A stretch of DNA of 64,000 bases from Ulota crispa (lineage: Eukaryota; Streptophyta; Bryopsida; Orthotrichales; Orthotrichaceae). Made by a program: the position numbers and the translations under genes. The notes beneath the pieces are model-generated. The model saw only the letters and a program-made list of their open reading frames with translations, made no database searches and was not told where the DNA came from. Numbering within the stretch: position 1 is the first letter of the stretch; every line of letters starts with the position of its first letter. The stretch spans positions 10,540,001 through 10,604,000 of the forward strand of contig OY987243.1 of assembly GCA_963920765.1 (NCBI GenBank). The letters run 5' to 3'. Shown in pieces: positions 47,678 to 58,979 of the stretch.

Positions 47678-48355
47678 CGAACACATCCAATCGAAAAGCT
47701 CACGATACAACACCTGATCAACGCCGAAATTGTCGGACAATTAGACTCGGACTGATACCATGAGAAACTGTTAGACTGCATTTTTGAGGAACCCTAAAGA
47801 TTTGTGAGCAATGTTCGCAGTAGTGACTGCTTTTTGAATGAGAGACCGTTGTGTCGGTAGAAAGCTACAAGAGTAGCCAAAGCCGATCCCCACGATGTTA
47901 TGAGCCCCCCCTTGCTCTTACGAAATGAGAAATATTAGTCTGTTTAGACCACTTTTTGTTGGAATGGAAAGATTTGTGAGTGAGCATGTGGCGTGTTCGC
48001 AGTGTCGATGGTCTGCTTTTTGGTTCCCGAGATACGTGGAAAGCTGAGAAGGGCAGGTGCAGATGTGCGACGAATGAATGCCGTCGATTTTGCCGTTTCT
48101 TCGTCTATCGAGGGTGGTATGCGTGCAGTCCATGGTCCACCTGTTGTTGCGTGTCGTCACACAAATCGAACAGGAATCTCCACTTGCTCCAATTAGGGGA
48201 AAGCTTGCTGCGAGCTGTGAATTCTCGTGACGAGTTATCTCGCTGGCTAAGATTTTGGATTCGTGAGAGTTACGAACACTTTAGGGTTCAAGATTTCGAG
48301 TTTCTGGCGCATTATTAGGGTTTGCGATTTGGATGTTGTTGCAATTCGGGTATCA
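47678..48355 (+). other. Gap between the zinc-ribbon-like gene and sulfiredoxin
   Basis: This 0.68-kb interval must hold the end of the upstream transcript and the promoter and leader of sulfiredoxin. Composition is balanced. No clear TATA box or polyadenylation hexamer was identified. Confidence 0.4.
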
Positions 48356-51300
48356 ATGGGAAGTTTGAGAGCTTCGGTTTCGTTTCCCGGGGTAGTGATT
48401 CCTCCGCCGCGCGTTGCTAGTCGGAAGAAGAGCCTCTCCGTCGTCGTCGTGCCGCAAGCAGCAGAAAATGGTACGTGAGCTAATTATTCTCTCTGCTGCT
48501 CTGCAATCCTTAATCTTTTCGCCGAACGTATCGCGTTGCAAGCCAGTCTTCGCTTCGAGTTTTGCGCAATTCAGTGCCACTTGTCAGAAATGCTTCTCCG
48601 ACGATGCAAATTCAAAGGCTCCCGAATTTGCCGCCTTGCTAGGGTTTGCTAGGGTTTCAAGGGAGGTATCACAATTTGTGCGAGTTCGTCCATGCGACTC
48701 TCTGGATTGGCTCCAATTGTAGCTCTGTTACGATTTCGGGCGTCTCCAAGTGCTTAAGCTGTTTGTAGAATCTCGGATTACGTCGCGCAAATCGCCTCCA
48801 GTTCAATTTCAGAGTGTTCTTTGCAGCCATGTCGCTCTGAAACCCCCTCGCTTAGGGTTAACTTGCAATTATATCTACAAGAGAACGCTGTCAATTTTGT
48901 CACTGTCAATTTTGTCACTGTCAATTTTGTCATTTTTTTGTAGATTCGGACTTGTCAATTCGGACACTTCGGACGTGTCGATTCGGACAATGTTTTTTCG
49001 CAACAATTGTTGCGCGTCGTTTGCCTCATTTTCTGCTGTGGCGGCGGATTTGTGGCAGGAGGATTGTCGACTTCGAAGCGAGGGCCGTTGATCGCGGATA
49101 TTCCGTTGGAGTACATCCGGCGACCGCTGCTCCGAACGCGCAACAACGATCCGGAGAAAGTGAAGCAACTCATGGAGAGCATCGCCGAGATCGGCCTTCA
49201 GGAGCCCGTGAGTTCTCAAATCTTACCAACCTTGTTGCACTTTCACATCAAATTCAGTCTAGGCCGAATTGAAACAACGCGGTCTGAAGGAGAGGCAAAG
49301 CTTTGCAATTGACAAAGAGCTCTACGTCGACAGCTGCTTGATTTGAGCAGCACGATTTCAAATTCAGTCGGGGCGGACTTCCATGCGCAGGCAAAGTTGG
49401 CAAAGATTTCTAAGCGTTTACTAAAGTTGATAGGGAATTGATATAAGGTAGGAGGCTCTAAATTCTGTTCAGGCTCTAAAATGGTTCACGTCCTCAAATG
49501 TACTTTATTTGTACATGTTGTTTTTCATAGGCTTCAACAATGTACAAACAATGCACTGTACATTTGAGGAGGGGTATCATTTTAGAGTCCTATGCCATTT
49601 CAACTTTAAAATATCATAACTAATTTCACAAAGTTTGTAAAAATTATGAAACAACTTGGGTCAAATGTCAATCCCTCTTGTCTTTCAAGGAGAATTTACT
49701 GAAAAATATTTCAAGAACTTTCACCTTCCCAAAATTCAGTTTCAGCCCTTAGATGATCCATTCATGAGCCTCCTACCTTATGTACCACCCCTTTTCGACT
49801 ATTCTGCCACACCTACTATATATGGCTAGTACTTACAATATCAAAGTAGGTGTGGACCATGGATAAAACATCACTAATTTGAAAATGCAACTTCACATAA
49901 AAGTTGCAACTTTAATTTTGTTTGTCAATTCCTAATTCCGCTCATAGTATCAATTAAAAAAATAAAAAATAAAATAAAACATAAGTTGGATTTTTTAATT
50001 GATACTATGAGCAGGATATGGAGGTACAAATCAAAATTACAATTTCTTTGTTAAGTTGTATTTTTCAAATGAGTGATGTTTTGCGCATGTCCACACCTAC
50101 TTTAATATCGTAAGTATAGGCCTTATATAGTATACTGGGTGTGGTAGAATAGACGAAAAGGGGTGGTACATATATCAATTCCCTTCCTATGTTGTCGATA
50201 TCAAAGGTTTAGCCAATTCCTGAAAAAACAGTCGATTTGAAAGGAGGTATTTCGTCTTGTTTTCTCCGTGTTGTGCTGCCTACCGAACTTCGTGATTTGC
50301 TCCCGACTTTTTTTGGGCACTGGGTCTTGTCAACACCTTTGTCTTTTTCTGTGATTTACCAAAACTGGATGCAAAGTCTGCCGTAAATGAGTAGTTTGAG
50401 AAAACTTTGCATACAAAACTTTGTAGATGTGTCCAGATTCGGAAACTGACACCAGAAATCTTGTGTAGCTGGAACTGCAAAATGCGAGATGCACCAATTA
50501 GTGGGTGTCAAACCTTTGATTTTTGGTGATTTTTGGATAATTTTATCCTATAATTCACTCAAAGTATCTGGGTGGTTGCTCATTCAACAATTCACAAAGT
50601 TGTCATCCTTACAAACTTCACAAATACTTGATAACTCTAGTTGCTTCTCCTGCATAACTCCTTTACACAAAGTTGAGGTGTGATATCAAAGAGGTTAGGA
50701 TGTGATATTACAGAGGTAATTGTGATTCTAGTAGTATGATTAGTAGCAACAAGGTTAGCTTGCTAGAAGAGAGCCTCGAGATCACTTTGATAACATTTAT
50801 AAACAAAGGTCATAACTAGTTTGAGTTATCACCCATCTCTAGAGGTAGGTGATAAAATTATCAGATGAACCATGCTGGAGTTATGGGGTCAAAAACACCG
50901 AAGTTTGACACCCACTATTGTCCTGGATTCTTACTCTGTGGGTCTTTGTGATTTTCTGCATGTCCTGGTGTGAGTGATGGAGTTCTCGGTGTTGGTTGAA
51001 TCTCTAAGCTTTCTTTTTTATGATTCTGTGCCAGATTGACGTGCTGGAGGTGGAGGGTGAATATTACGGTACGTGGTTTTTTTTTATTTTGCATTCTTCT
51101 GGGGATTTGTTGTTGTTTCGGGACTTGGATGGTTTGTTGAACGCTCAGACGTGGATGGCTGAAATCCCCTTGTATGTTTAAGAAGAGTTTTGGTGCTTAG
51201 AAATGGTGCAAGGCTGATAACATGCTACGTTTGACTAAACATGGACTATTCAAAGCCTGTAAGTAATAGTGTAGAAATTGCCTTGTGTTGCAAAATATCA

Positions 51301-53472
51301 AGGAATTTATCCATAGTATGACCCGTGTCCTGTGGACACGGTAGCCATTGACTTGGGTTCTCGAATTCACGACTCAAGCTCTCAATTTCAAGTCTTGAGC
51401 TCTCGATCCATGCTTAATCATGCTCATAACGTAAATTACTTGACCTTCAAACACAACTAATACAATCCTAATCTATTATATATGACATGAAAAACTCTGG
51501 AAAAAAATATATGCAAAACTTCAAGAAACTTCTGATATTTAGGACATATGAGGAAGTTCATAATAGTCCATACTATGTTAAATATGGCGTTAATGGAAAG
51601 AATGAAGAAAATATAGAAGCTTAAGTAAGTGCTCTCTGACCTTTTCAGTGATTAATTTTTGTAATTTAATGGAGGAACTGAAGACATGTATGAACCCAGT
51701 TTCCTTCAGGGAGTGTGCATTCATTAAAAAAATATTAAAACTGAAATTGAATCGTTAAATTCAAACTGATGGCGGGGGGATAGTAGTTAGAGGGTCTAGT
51801 AGCTTGAGAAATGAAGAATTGTGTTTGTGGTAAAGCTGGTTGCGGTATATATTTTTTGAATTTATGAAAATGTTAAGATGTTATAGGGCAGTCTGCTCAT
51901 AAACAATCAGCGCATTAAAACCGCCCACCTTCTCAAATATTCCCTTTCTGTACATGCTTGTTTTCATAGGTTTTCAAAATGTACAAGGAGTGTACATTTG
52001 AGGAGGTGGGCGGTTTTAGGGACCTATGACCTTTTCACTTCAAAATTTCATATCTAATTTCACAAAGCTCCAAAAAATATGAAATAACTTGAGTTAGATG
52101 TTAATTCTTCTTTCAATGAAAATTTACTGAAAAATAGTTCAAGAGGTTTCACCTCCCCAAAATTCAGTTTCAGCCCTTAGATGGACGGTTTATGAGCACA
52201 CTACCTCAGTTAACCTTAAGAGTTTTAGAAGAAGTTTAGAAGGTTATATTTGAATTGCATGTGAGAATTACTGAGAAAAGGGTCAGTTGCATGATCGCAG
52301 AGTTGTGAGGTTTGACACATTCTATGACGTGGCAGGATTTTCTGGATGTCATAGGTATGAAGCGCACCAAAAGCTTGGTTTACCAACAATCAAATGCAAG
52401 ATTCGACGAGGAACTCGTGAGACTTTGAGGTGACTAATTTAAAATTAATTTTTATTTTCACTTTGTTCAATTAATTTCAGTTGTCTTTGTGAATTTTTTT
52501 TATTGTGATTAGAGTTGGGGACAAAACAATCCATTCCTCACTCAAACCTTCTCACGCAGTCATTTCCTCACCAAATCTAAAAGTAATTACATAATTTCAA
52601 AACCTAGAAAAGGGGAAAAAATGAATTAATATTTGATGTGAATCAAACTAGAAGTAGTGTTAATAAATAACAATTGAAAAAATATCAAATCATGGTTAGA
52701 ATGCTCTTGAAATTATCACAAGTCCATCACTAATTTATCGTCAATATGTTCTCAAGTTATGCTCAATTTACAAATGGTTGGCTTGAGTTGAGGCAATTTC
52801 AAGTTCTAAAGGGTAGTTAAAAGCCACAAAGGTGTTGGTGGAAGTTGACTAGTATTGCATACTCATTTGTGAAAATTGCTCTTGACATGGATTAAAGGCA
52901 TGGATTAGAAATTGTCCTTTCTTGAAAATCTTATGATTTCTTTTCTCTTTCAAAGCTTTTAAAATACGTAATTAGTTTTAGATTTGGTGAGGAATTGATT
53001 GTTTGAGATGGGTTTGAGTGAAGAATGGTTTTTTTTTTGTCACCAACTCCTTGTATGTGTACAACTTGTTCTATCACTACTTAAGGATTCATTCACACCA
53101 ATAGTAACTAGAAGAATAAAACTAAATTTCAAAATAATAGGATTGGGGTTGAAGAGGTATAATAGAACTATCTTGATGGGTTTTTTAATTTTTTTTCGTG
53201 CTCGTCTTGAAGTGAAGATATTTTTCCTTTGTGGAAGTGAACCTTTATATAGTTGAAGGGTTGGGAAGGCGTATGTAGTTTTGTGTTGCCCTTGTGATGT
53301 TGTGAGACTCAATGTAGGACCTTGAATGAACTCTTCATGTACACCGTTTTTTAATACAAAGGCTAGCATTATTTATCTCTCCTAATTATTATTTATCAAC
53401 TTTTTACAAAATGGTTGGTTGTAGTCACTAACAGAATTTATCCCTTGTTTTGGCAGGCACCATCTGCGATAA
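48356..53472 (+). CDS. SRX: Sulfiredoxin, chloroplast-type
   Basis: Five exons: 48356-48470, 49059-49207, 51035-51068, 52336-52429, 53457-53472. Phases 1, 0, 1, 2 match and give 135 residues. Sulfiredoxin uses ATP to reduce the sulfinic-acid form of the peroxidatic cysteine in typical 2-Cys peroxiredoxins, in plants mainly in plastids and mitochondria. Seen here: a Ser/Arg/Val/Pro-rich N-terminus of about 38 residues like a transit peptide; the conserved core DIPLEYIRRPL and DPEKVKQLMESIAEIGLQEP; IDVLEVEGEYYGFSGCHRYEA with the catalytic Cys104 in the SGCHR nucleotide-binding loop; LGLPTIKCKIRRGT; and the plant C-terminus TLRHHLR. The start is the ATG just before MGSLRASV; upstream in-frame sequence has no ATG. 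Exon 3 is only 34 nt, and exon 5 carries just the end of Arg131, HHLR and the stop. Retaining the last intron would stop translation at once (AGG TGA), losing only HHLR. Confidence 0.95.
48888..48932. repeat. Three 15-bp tandem units in SRX intron 1
   Basis: CTGTCAATTTTGTCA is repeated three times without mismatch. It is followed by several TTCGGAC repeats at about 48943-48986. Non-coding. Confidence 0.85.
49433..50183. mobile_element. Long foldback element with GGGAATTGATA ends, copy 3, carrying a nested insertion (SRX intron 2)
   Basis: GGGAATTGATAT at 49433 pairs with ATATCAATTCCC ending 50183. The left arm is split after about 12 bp by the TA-flanked element 49446-49778, and resumes at TGTACCACCCCTTTTCG. 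The inner arms (AAAGTAGGTGTGGACC and its inverse) pair as in 44687-45100. Confidence 0.8.
49446..49778. mobile_element. TA-flanked AGGTAG-ended element, copy 4, nested in a foldback element
   Basis: Ends AGGTAGGAGGCTC and GAGCCTCCTACCT form a perfect 13-bp inverted repeat with TA on both outer sides. This is the best-preserved copy of the family and defines its ends. Confidence 0.85.
50184..51034 (+). other. Rest of SRX intron 2
   Basis: No exon-like block. The 3' end CTGTGCCAG is the acceptor for exon 3. Open frames at 50280-50480 and 50489-50683 lack motifs. Confidence 0.5.
51886..52206. mobile_element. TA-type AGGTAG-ended element, copy 5 (SRX intron 3)
   Basis: The interior matches the copy at 36015 (CTGCTCAT, TTTCACCTCCCCAAAATTCA, CCCTTAGATGGACGGTTTA). 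The ends are partly decayed (GGGCAGTCTGCTC, GAGCACACTACCT). It lies about 130 bp before exon 4. Confidence 0.7.
52430..53456 (+). other. SRX intron 4
   Basis: AT-rich, no repeat family recognised. It separates the TTGAG donor from the 16-nt last coding exon; the acceptor is TTTTGGCAG. An open frame at 52999-53256 has no domain. Confidence 0.5.
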
Positions 53473-53566
53473 CTTCAATAATGTTCAACACTCATTTGCT
53501 TTGGAGACTATTGGAAGTTTTTCTTTTATTTTGCATTTTCTAGTGCATTCTATAAGTTTATAGGGA

Positions 53567-53572
53567 AATAAA
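53567..53572 (+). terminator. Candidate polyadenylation signal of SRX
   Basis: AATAAA lies 95 bp after the SRX stop codon, in a T-rich context, at a distance typical of plant 3' untranslated regions. Confidence 0.45.
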
Positions 53573-53680
53573 GGGAAAGAAGGAAAGAAAGTTGATGTTG
53601 AAATTTTGATGAAAGGATGCATAATATTATTTTGCTTGTATTGTCAACTTGTAAAGTTTCAAGCACATGTATATCATGTA

Positions 53681-54111
53681 GGGGAAATTACGAATAGGGG
53701 CAGGAAAACGTAAAATATTACAAATTGGGGCGTAGTTTCAAAATAATTACAAATAGGGGCATGATTTTTTAAAAAATTGTATTTTTTTGTAAATTTTTTT
53801 TGGTTTGGACATTGGTTGATTTAGGCACAGCATATTAATGTTAGCTAATTTTCAAAATAATTAAAGGTCTCTCCAAATTGAGCCTAAATAAAGAAATTGT
53901 AAAGGGGATGGCAATTTTGAAGACTATTAAATTTTTTGGAAGTTAATTAACATTTAATGTGATGTGTCTAAATTAACCAATGTCCAAACCAAAAACAAAT
54001 TACAAAGAACTACAATATTTTTTGAAATTGTGCCCTTATTTGTAATTATTTTGAAACTACACCCGTATTTGTAATATTTTACGTTTTCCTACCCCTATTT
54101 GTAATTTCCCC
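53681..54111. mobile_element. Long foldback element with GGGGAAATTAC ends
   Basis: Terminal arms of about 80 bp are almost identical inverted copies, beginning GGGGAAATTACGAATAGGGG and ending CCCCTATTTGTAATTTCCCC. The inner part (TTAGCTAATTTTCAAAA, GGTTTGGACATTGG) relates it to 24300-24709. Only about 0.2 kb beyond the SRX stop codon. Confidence 0.85.
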
Positions 54112-54171
54112 ATATATGTATATATGCATATATGTATACATGTGTATATGTATATATGTGTATATGTATAT
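54112..54171. repeat. TATG/TATA microsatellite
   Basis: About 60 bp of alternating TATA, TATG and TGTA units between two foldback elements. Confidence 0.8.
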
Positions 54172-54584
54172 GGGAATTGATATGTGTACCACGCACCCTT
54201 TCAATTATTGTACCACACCTCCAAAGTAAATTATAAATTTCTACCATCAGAAAGTTGAATTTGAGAATTTGGAATTCAGATTTGGACTTAGAGACCCATG
54301 ATTTAGTCTAGAACCACACAAAAAAGTTGCAATTGAACAGTACTCAATGAAAAAGCTTAGCTAGAGGAAAAGTGTTACTTTTAGGTTTGTTTGTAAAAAA
54401 AGAAAAGCTTTTTCATTAGGTGTTGTTCAATTGCAACATTTTTCAAGGTTCTAAACTAAATCATGGTCTCTTAGTCCAAATTTGAATTCAAAATTCTCAG
54501 CTTCAACTTCTAGATGGTAGAACTCTATAATTTACCTCCCAGGGGTGTGCAAATATCAACTCCAGTGTGCACATATCAATTCCC
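54172..54584. mobile_element. Long foldback element with GGGAATTGATA ends, copy 4
   Basis: Left GGGAATTGATATGTGTACCAC, right GTGCACATATCAATTCCC. The inner arms match 7163-7572 (AATGAAAAAGCTTAGCT and its inverse; TTTGGACTTAGAGACC). Confidence 0.8.
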
Positions 54585-55642
54585 TTTTATAATTATAATT
54601 GTTTTCATTAATTGAAGGGCACAACAGCAATGATATGGTTAATTGGGTGTTCAAACAGGTTTCCAAAAACCAGGTGTATGTTTCAAAAATTTATGGTAAT
54701 GTAAAAAGGCATGGTATTTAAAATAGTATGTTTTGAGATTATTAATTGAAGGGAATGCCCTCATCAAGTTGTATCTTTTTATACATTGTAAACACTTATA
54801 ATGGTTTGAAGCCATGTAGATAGAGATATTCAATTGCCTCTCTAACCACCTAGTCGGATCCTTTGCTAATCCTTAAAGCAATTTTTTAAGAAACAACTTG
54901 TATTTCAATCCCCATGCCTTTTTGCTCTACCATGGAAAAAATTTATAAGCATTATGTTAGAACCAGACAACCTCTTTTGCATGCTAGCTTATTTGTTATC
55001 CATTTGATAAACTACGCACAACTTACATAAACTTCGATGTTCATTGTTTTTACAAATGTTTAACTTGTTATTAGATAAATTGCAAGGATTTTCTTTTATG
55101 TACTAAATATTGGACTTGAAATTGTACTATGTGTTGACAATCACTACAAGAAGGCAAAGTATTAAGTGAAGTATAACACATCTACATGTTCACAAACACC
55201 GTCACATGACATATAAAAGTTAAAAACTTACAAGTGACATTTCTGCAAGTTCAAGAATCGGGCAAGTTGTGACTAATATAAAGTGCACTATGGCTTATGA
55301 AAAAATATGTAATAATCAAATCATCCATTGATATAAACAATGAAAAAAATTGCACTTGAACAACAAATTGTATTGTTTGTATATGGTTAAACTTGGTCAA
55401 TTTCACTATATTCAAGTGTGATATATTTACAAAGACAATGTCATAGTGCTACACAAATCATTACAAGTTAAAAAAGTCTCACACTTAATTATGGATTATC
55501 CAAAGTCCACAAATGATACTCCAAAGATTTTTTTGATTTGCAAAATATTGAAAGATACTTTCAAAACATTGAGAGGCATTGTCCAAAATAAAAAAAACAT
55601 ACAAAACTTTGAAGAAAATATACTCAAAATATCTAAAATTCT
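54585..55642. other. AT-rich intergenic stretch
   Basis: No gene, clear repeat or motif seen. Confidence 0.45.
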
Positions 55643-56050
55643 TTAACCCTTTGACAACCATGGTCGGTTATGGGGTGGGCAATCCTTTGTATGGCCATTT
55701 GGGGGAAATTTTAAAACTATTGAATATAGAAGTCTACCATAGATCTAACCATATAGATGGAAGTATCTTGCAGGGTTTAGTGTTATGCATCATGAATTAT
55801 GCTCACTCTTTAGTTGGTATGGCCATCTTTTTGCATTCATTGGTGTATTTTCAGCCGATATTCTTTTAGATTTTTTCAACCTGTTGGCCACATGCCACCT
55901 CAAATTGGCATGGTTATTGTCCTAAACTCTTCACTTCCCAATTCCCCAAACACGTCCCCTTTGGCTAATCACCATTAACATTCTCTTCTTACACATGGAA
56001 AAGGGGCGGAATTGACCACAAAGTGGTCTACTAGTCGTTAAAGGGATAAT
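55643..56050. mobile_element. TTAA-ended (piggyBac-like) element, 408 bp
   Basis: The left end is TTAACCCTTTGACAACCATGG. The right end is CTAGTCGTTAAAGGGATAA, where the terminal TTAA has become ATAA. Its ends resemble the 80-bp element at 22280-22359. Confidence 0.6.
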
Positions 56051-57866
56051 ACTTGGGAGCATAAAAAGTTCATTATTACATGAATAGCTCATAATTAGTT
56101 AAATATGTCATAAGGTGAACTTGGGTTTAGGGTAATCCTCTCACAATTCATTAAAAGTTGGAGTGATTATTTCATTTGAAGATGAAATGTGCACAATTTT
56201 AAAGTTAGAAAACGCCTTTTAGCTTGCACATCTGAACATGACCAAGTTATTAAGAACAATATGAAGGCCCTATATTTGCTTTATACTTTATATGTTAGTT
56301 CAATACTTATTTTTTTTTGAGAATAAAGATAACATTCATGAAAATCATATAACATATGAAAATGTCACTTAATGATGTTCTTGTAAGTTCAAGAAAGGTT
56401 GGACACAATTTTATAACTAACTTAGAGTGCAACATGACTATAAAAAGGCAAATTGACTTTGATTTATCCATTAAAATAAACATTTAACAATTTTGCATGT
56501 ATAGAACCACATCCACTCTCTCCTTGGTCAAATTAAACTACTCCTTGAAAGCATAATTGTTTTGTTTTTAGATTTTTCCAAACATGATATTTATGTAGTC
56601 TCCAATACGAGCTCAAGTATTGTATCCCTTAAATTATTTTTAAAATTTATTTGAACTCTGCACAAAAAAAACCCAAAATTTATCTTTCGCGCTTGATTTT
56701 AAGCTCAAATTGTAGCACAAAGTTATTGTGCACTTGAAAATTAATCAAGGCTGCTTTGGTGTTTATTTTTATAAAAAACATATATATTACTGTTAAACCG
56801 TTTCATATAGGCCTTGTTTAAGTGGATTAATCATTAATGCAATATCTGTCTAAATCTGGACTTTATGTAATTTATATTCTTTTGATTTTTCATTCAGTTC
56901 TAAGTTGTGCAAAATACTGGGAGACCTTTTAATGTTATTTTGAAAACCAAAACATCTTTGATATATAAGTAAAACACAAAAAACCTTCCTGTGTTTTTGC
57001 ATATATCTACAAATAAAATAAATAAAAATCAAACTCTTATTTCTAAATGTTGGATTGTTCATATCTAGTTAAATATGGTATAACAATTGGTTTTATAAAT
57101 AATGCACTTGGTATGCTAGAGCAATAGAGTGTTTTGAGTTATGAGCAAGGTTTGAGGAGAACCAGCATACAACATATTCATTATCAACTGAAACTGCAAA
57201 AGAATTGGTTGAAACTTGAAACTACCCAAAAACTAGCCAGATTTTCCAAGAAAATCAATTTATTATGTACTAAAGTACAACAATACCAAATATATAGTGT
57301 GTCTGTGCCGATAAGAAAACTGGGTGAAACTGGGAAATGCACAATTTTAACATGTGAAACTAAAATTGCTCTCCAAACACCAATCAAGAGTTTAGGAATC
57401 CTAAACCGTACAAACAACTGACAGCTAAAACAAGATTAAAAATAAAACAAAAAAATCCGAACAAATCAACAAATGAATTTGATATAAACAAAAACCGAGA
57501 CAAAAACCCAACTCTATACTCGGAGTGCACTTGAACTCATTCAACAAAGATTTCAAAGGGATTGGTTTTGAAATGAAAAAATTCATTGGCAGTGAAAAGA
57601 GGTTGATAATTTTAATGATTGGCCACCCTTCAAAATGGTAATTACCATTGCGAGTTTTTTTCTCGTAACACATTTTTGAAACATAAACCTGAATTTTGTG
57701 CAAAATATTCTCTATATCTTATTATATGAACTCACCAACCCACCAAACCAGAAAATCTCAAACTCAGATAATATTGACAAAATTTTTGTGAGAGTACAAT
57801 AAACGTGGAAATGACTGACAAAATATGTTTCGTGAGCAATTTCCACTGTCTAGTAAAGACAACAAG
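56051..57866. other. AT-rich intergenic stretch
   Basis: No supported gene. An open frame at 57134-57421 shows no domain and no splice context. Confidence 0.4.
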
Positions 57867-58099
57867 TTAATTATCCTTGAAAACAATATGGAGAAAAAGA
57901 AAATAAAAGAAAAAACAGAAAAAACAGGACACACAACTCAAAAACATTAGATGTAGTTTTAAGTAAAAATAGTAACAAAAGTAAGCAAACGAAAAGCAAA
58001 AGAGCCCTATATAATTTGTTAGAAGTATTGGGGCATCTAAAAAGCTTGAATTGCACAGTGGGGTGTACAAAAGCTTCTTTCTAAGAATTGCTCCTTTTT

Positions 58100-58217
58100 G
58101 CTGATTACAAACACTGAGAAAGTGTTTATCATGTTCAATGATCTCATGGCGACAAGTTAAGCAATTAGGGAGCATTTTTCTCTTAGCAAGCTTGGCCTTG
58201 CCCATATGAGGTATCAT
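58100..58217 (-). pseudogene. Possible LINE reverse-transcriptase zinc-knuckle relic
   Basis: A minus-strand frame starting at 58217 reads KRKMLPNCLTCRHEIIEH followed by DKHFLSVCNQQK. The spacing C-X2-C...E-X3-H-X4-C matches the zinc-binding motif found at the end of plant LINE reverse transcriptases (zf-RVT). The rest of the frame decays into a Phe/Cys-rich run. No reverse-transcriptase catalytic motif is nearby, so it would be only a fragment. Confidence 0.3.
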
Positions 58218-58563
58218 TGTTTCTACTAATCTTTAAATCATCAATGATGAGAAGTTGACAACATGCAAGAATATGGTACTTTTTGCATGACAACATCAAA
58301 GCTGGAGATTTTGCATACATTTGATAGATGGTATATTGATTCTAGAATGCATGTGTCATTAGCACAAAGACTAAAAACATTAGTCTTTTGCAATGAAGCT
58401 CTTTGGACGTTTTTAGAAGGATAAAAGGGAGTAATTATTAAATTGGATTTACTTACAAATATAGATAGAAGTTGCAATTAGTATTTTATAATTCTAGTTT
58501 TTGATATACTTATTAGAGTTATCCTTGTATTTAGACCTTCTTTGGTATCTACTATCACCTTAT

Positions 58564-58564
<1 letters not shown>

Positions 58565-58607
<43 letters not shown>
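58565..58607. repeat. 43-bp poly-T run
   Basis: An uninterrupted T tract on the + strand. It could be the poly-A tail of a minus-strand retroposed sequence (the LINE-like relic lies on the minus strand nearby) or simple slippage. On the minus strand it precedes the relic, the wrong side for its tail. Confidence 0.9.
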
Positions 58608-58608
<1 letters not shown>

Positions 58609-58825
58609 GAATTGAAAGGAAGTTTAAAAAAATTCCATAGTGAAATTGAAAAGGGGTGTCAAGTCTATGTTGTCACCAGCCCACTAATAAGGTAGCAACA
58701 CCCATAACTGTCAAATTAAGGGTTTTGAACATGATGATACTAGCCCACTAATATGACCTTTGTAACTTGGGATCCAAACTCAACTTTTCACCACTTTTTA
58801 TGGTAGTTTGCATTTAATCCAACCT

Positions 58826-58914
58826 TTAGCCCATTAATGCCCGATCGACCAAAATATGGTCAATTTCTCATGTATTTCTAGACCTCCAGGCGTTAATGAG
58901 TTAAAATTTAACCT
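58826..58914. mobile_element. Small TTAA-type element, 89 bp, decayed
   Basis: Starts TTAGCCCATTAATGCCC and ends with the near inverse GGCGTTAATGAGTTAA. Length and ends resemble the other small TTAA elements, with one end mutated. Confidence 0.4.
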
Positions 58915-58979
58915 AAACAAAGTTTTACTCTTGAAAATCCATCGTTTCATTTTTTGAAATAGAGGTTATAGTGTCCAAG

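Noticed and set aside
47129-47740. 203-codon open frame on the - strand over the zinc-ribbon-like gene
   Set aside because: Shadow of the GC-rich + strand exon; the + strand frame has the matching splice junction, start codon and cysteine motif.
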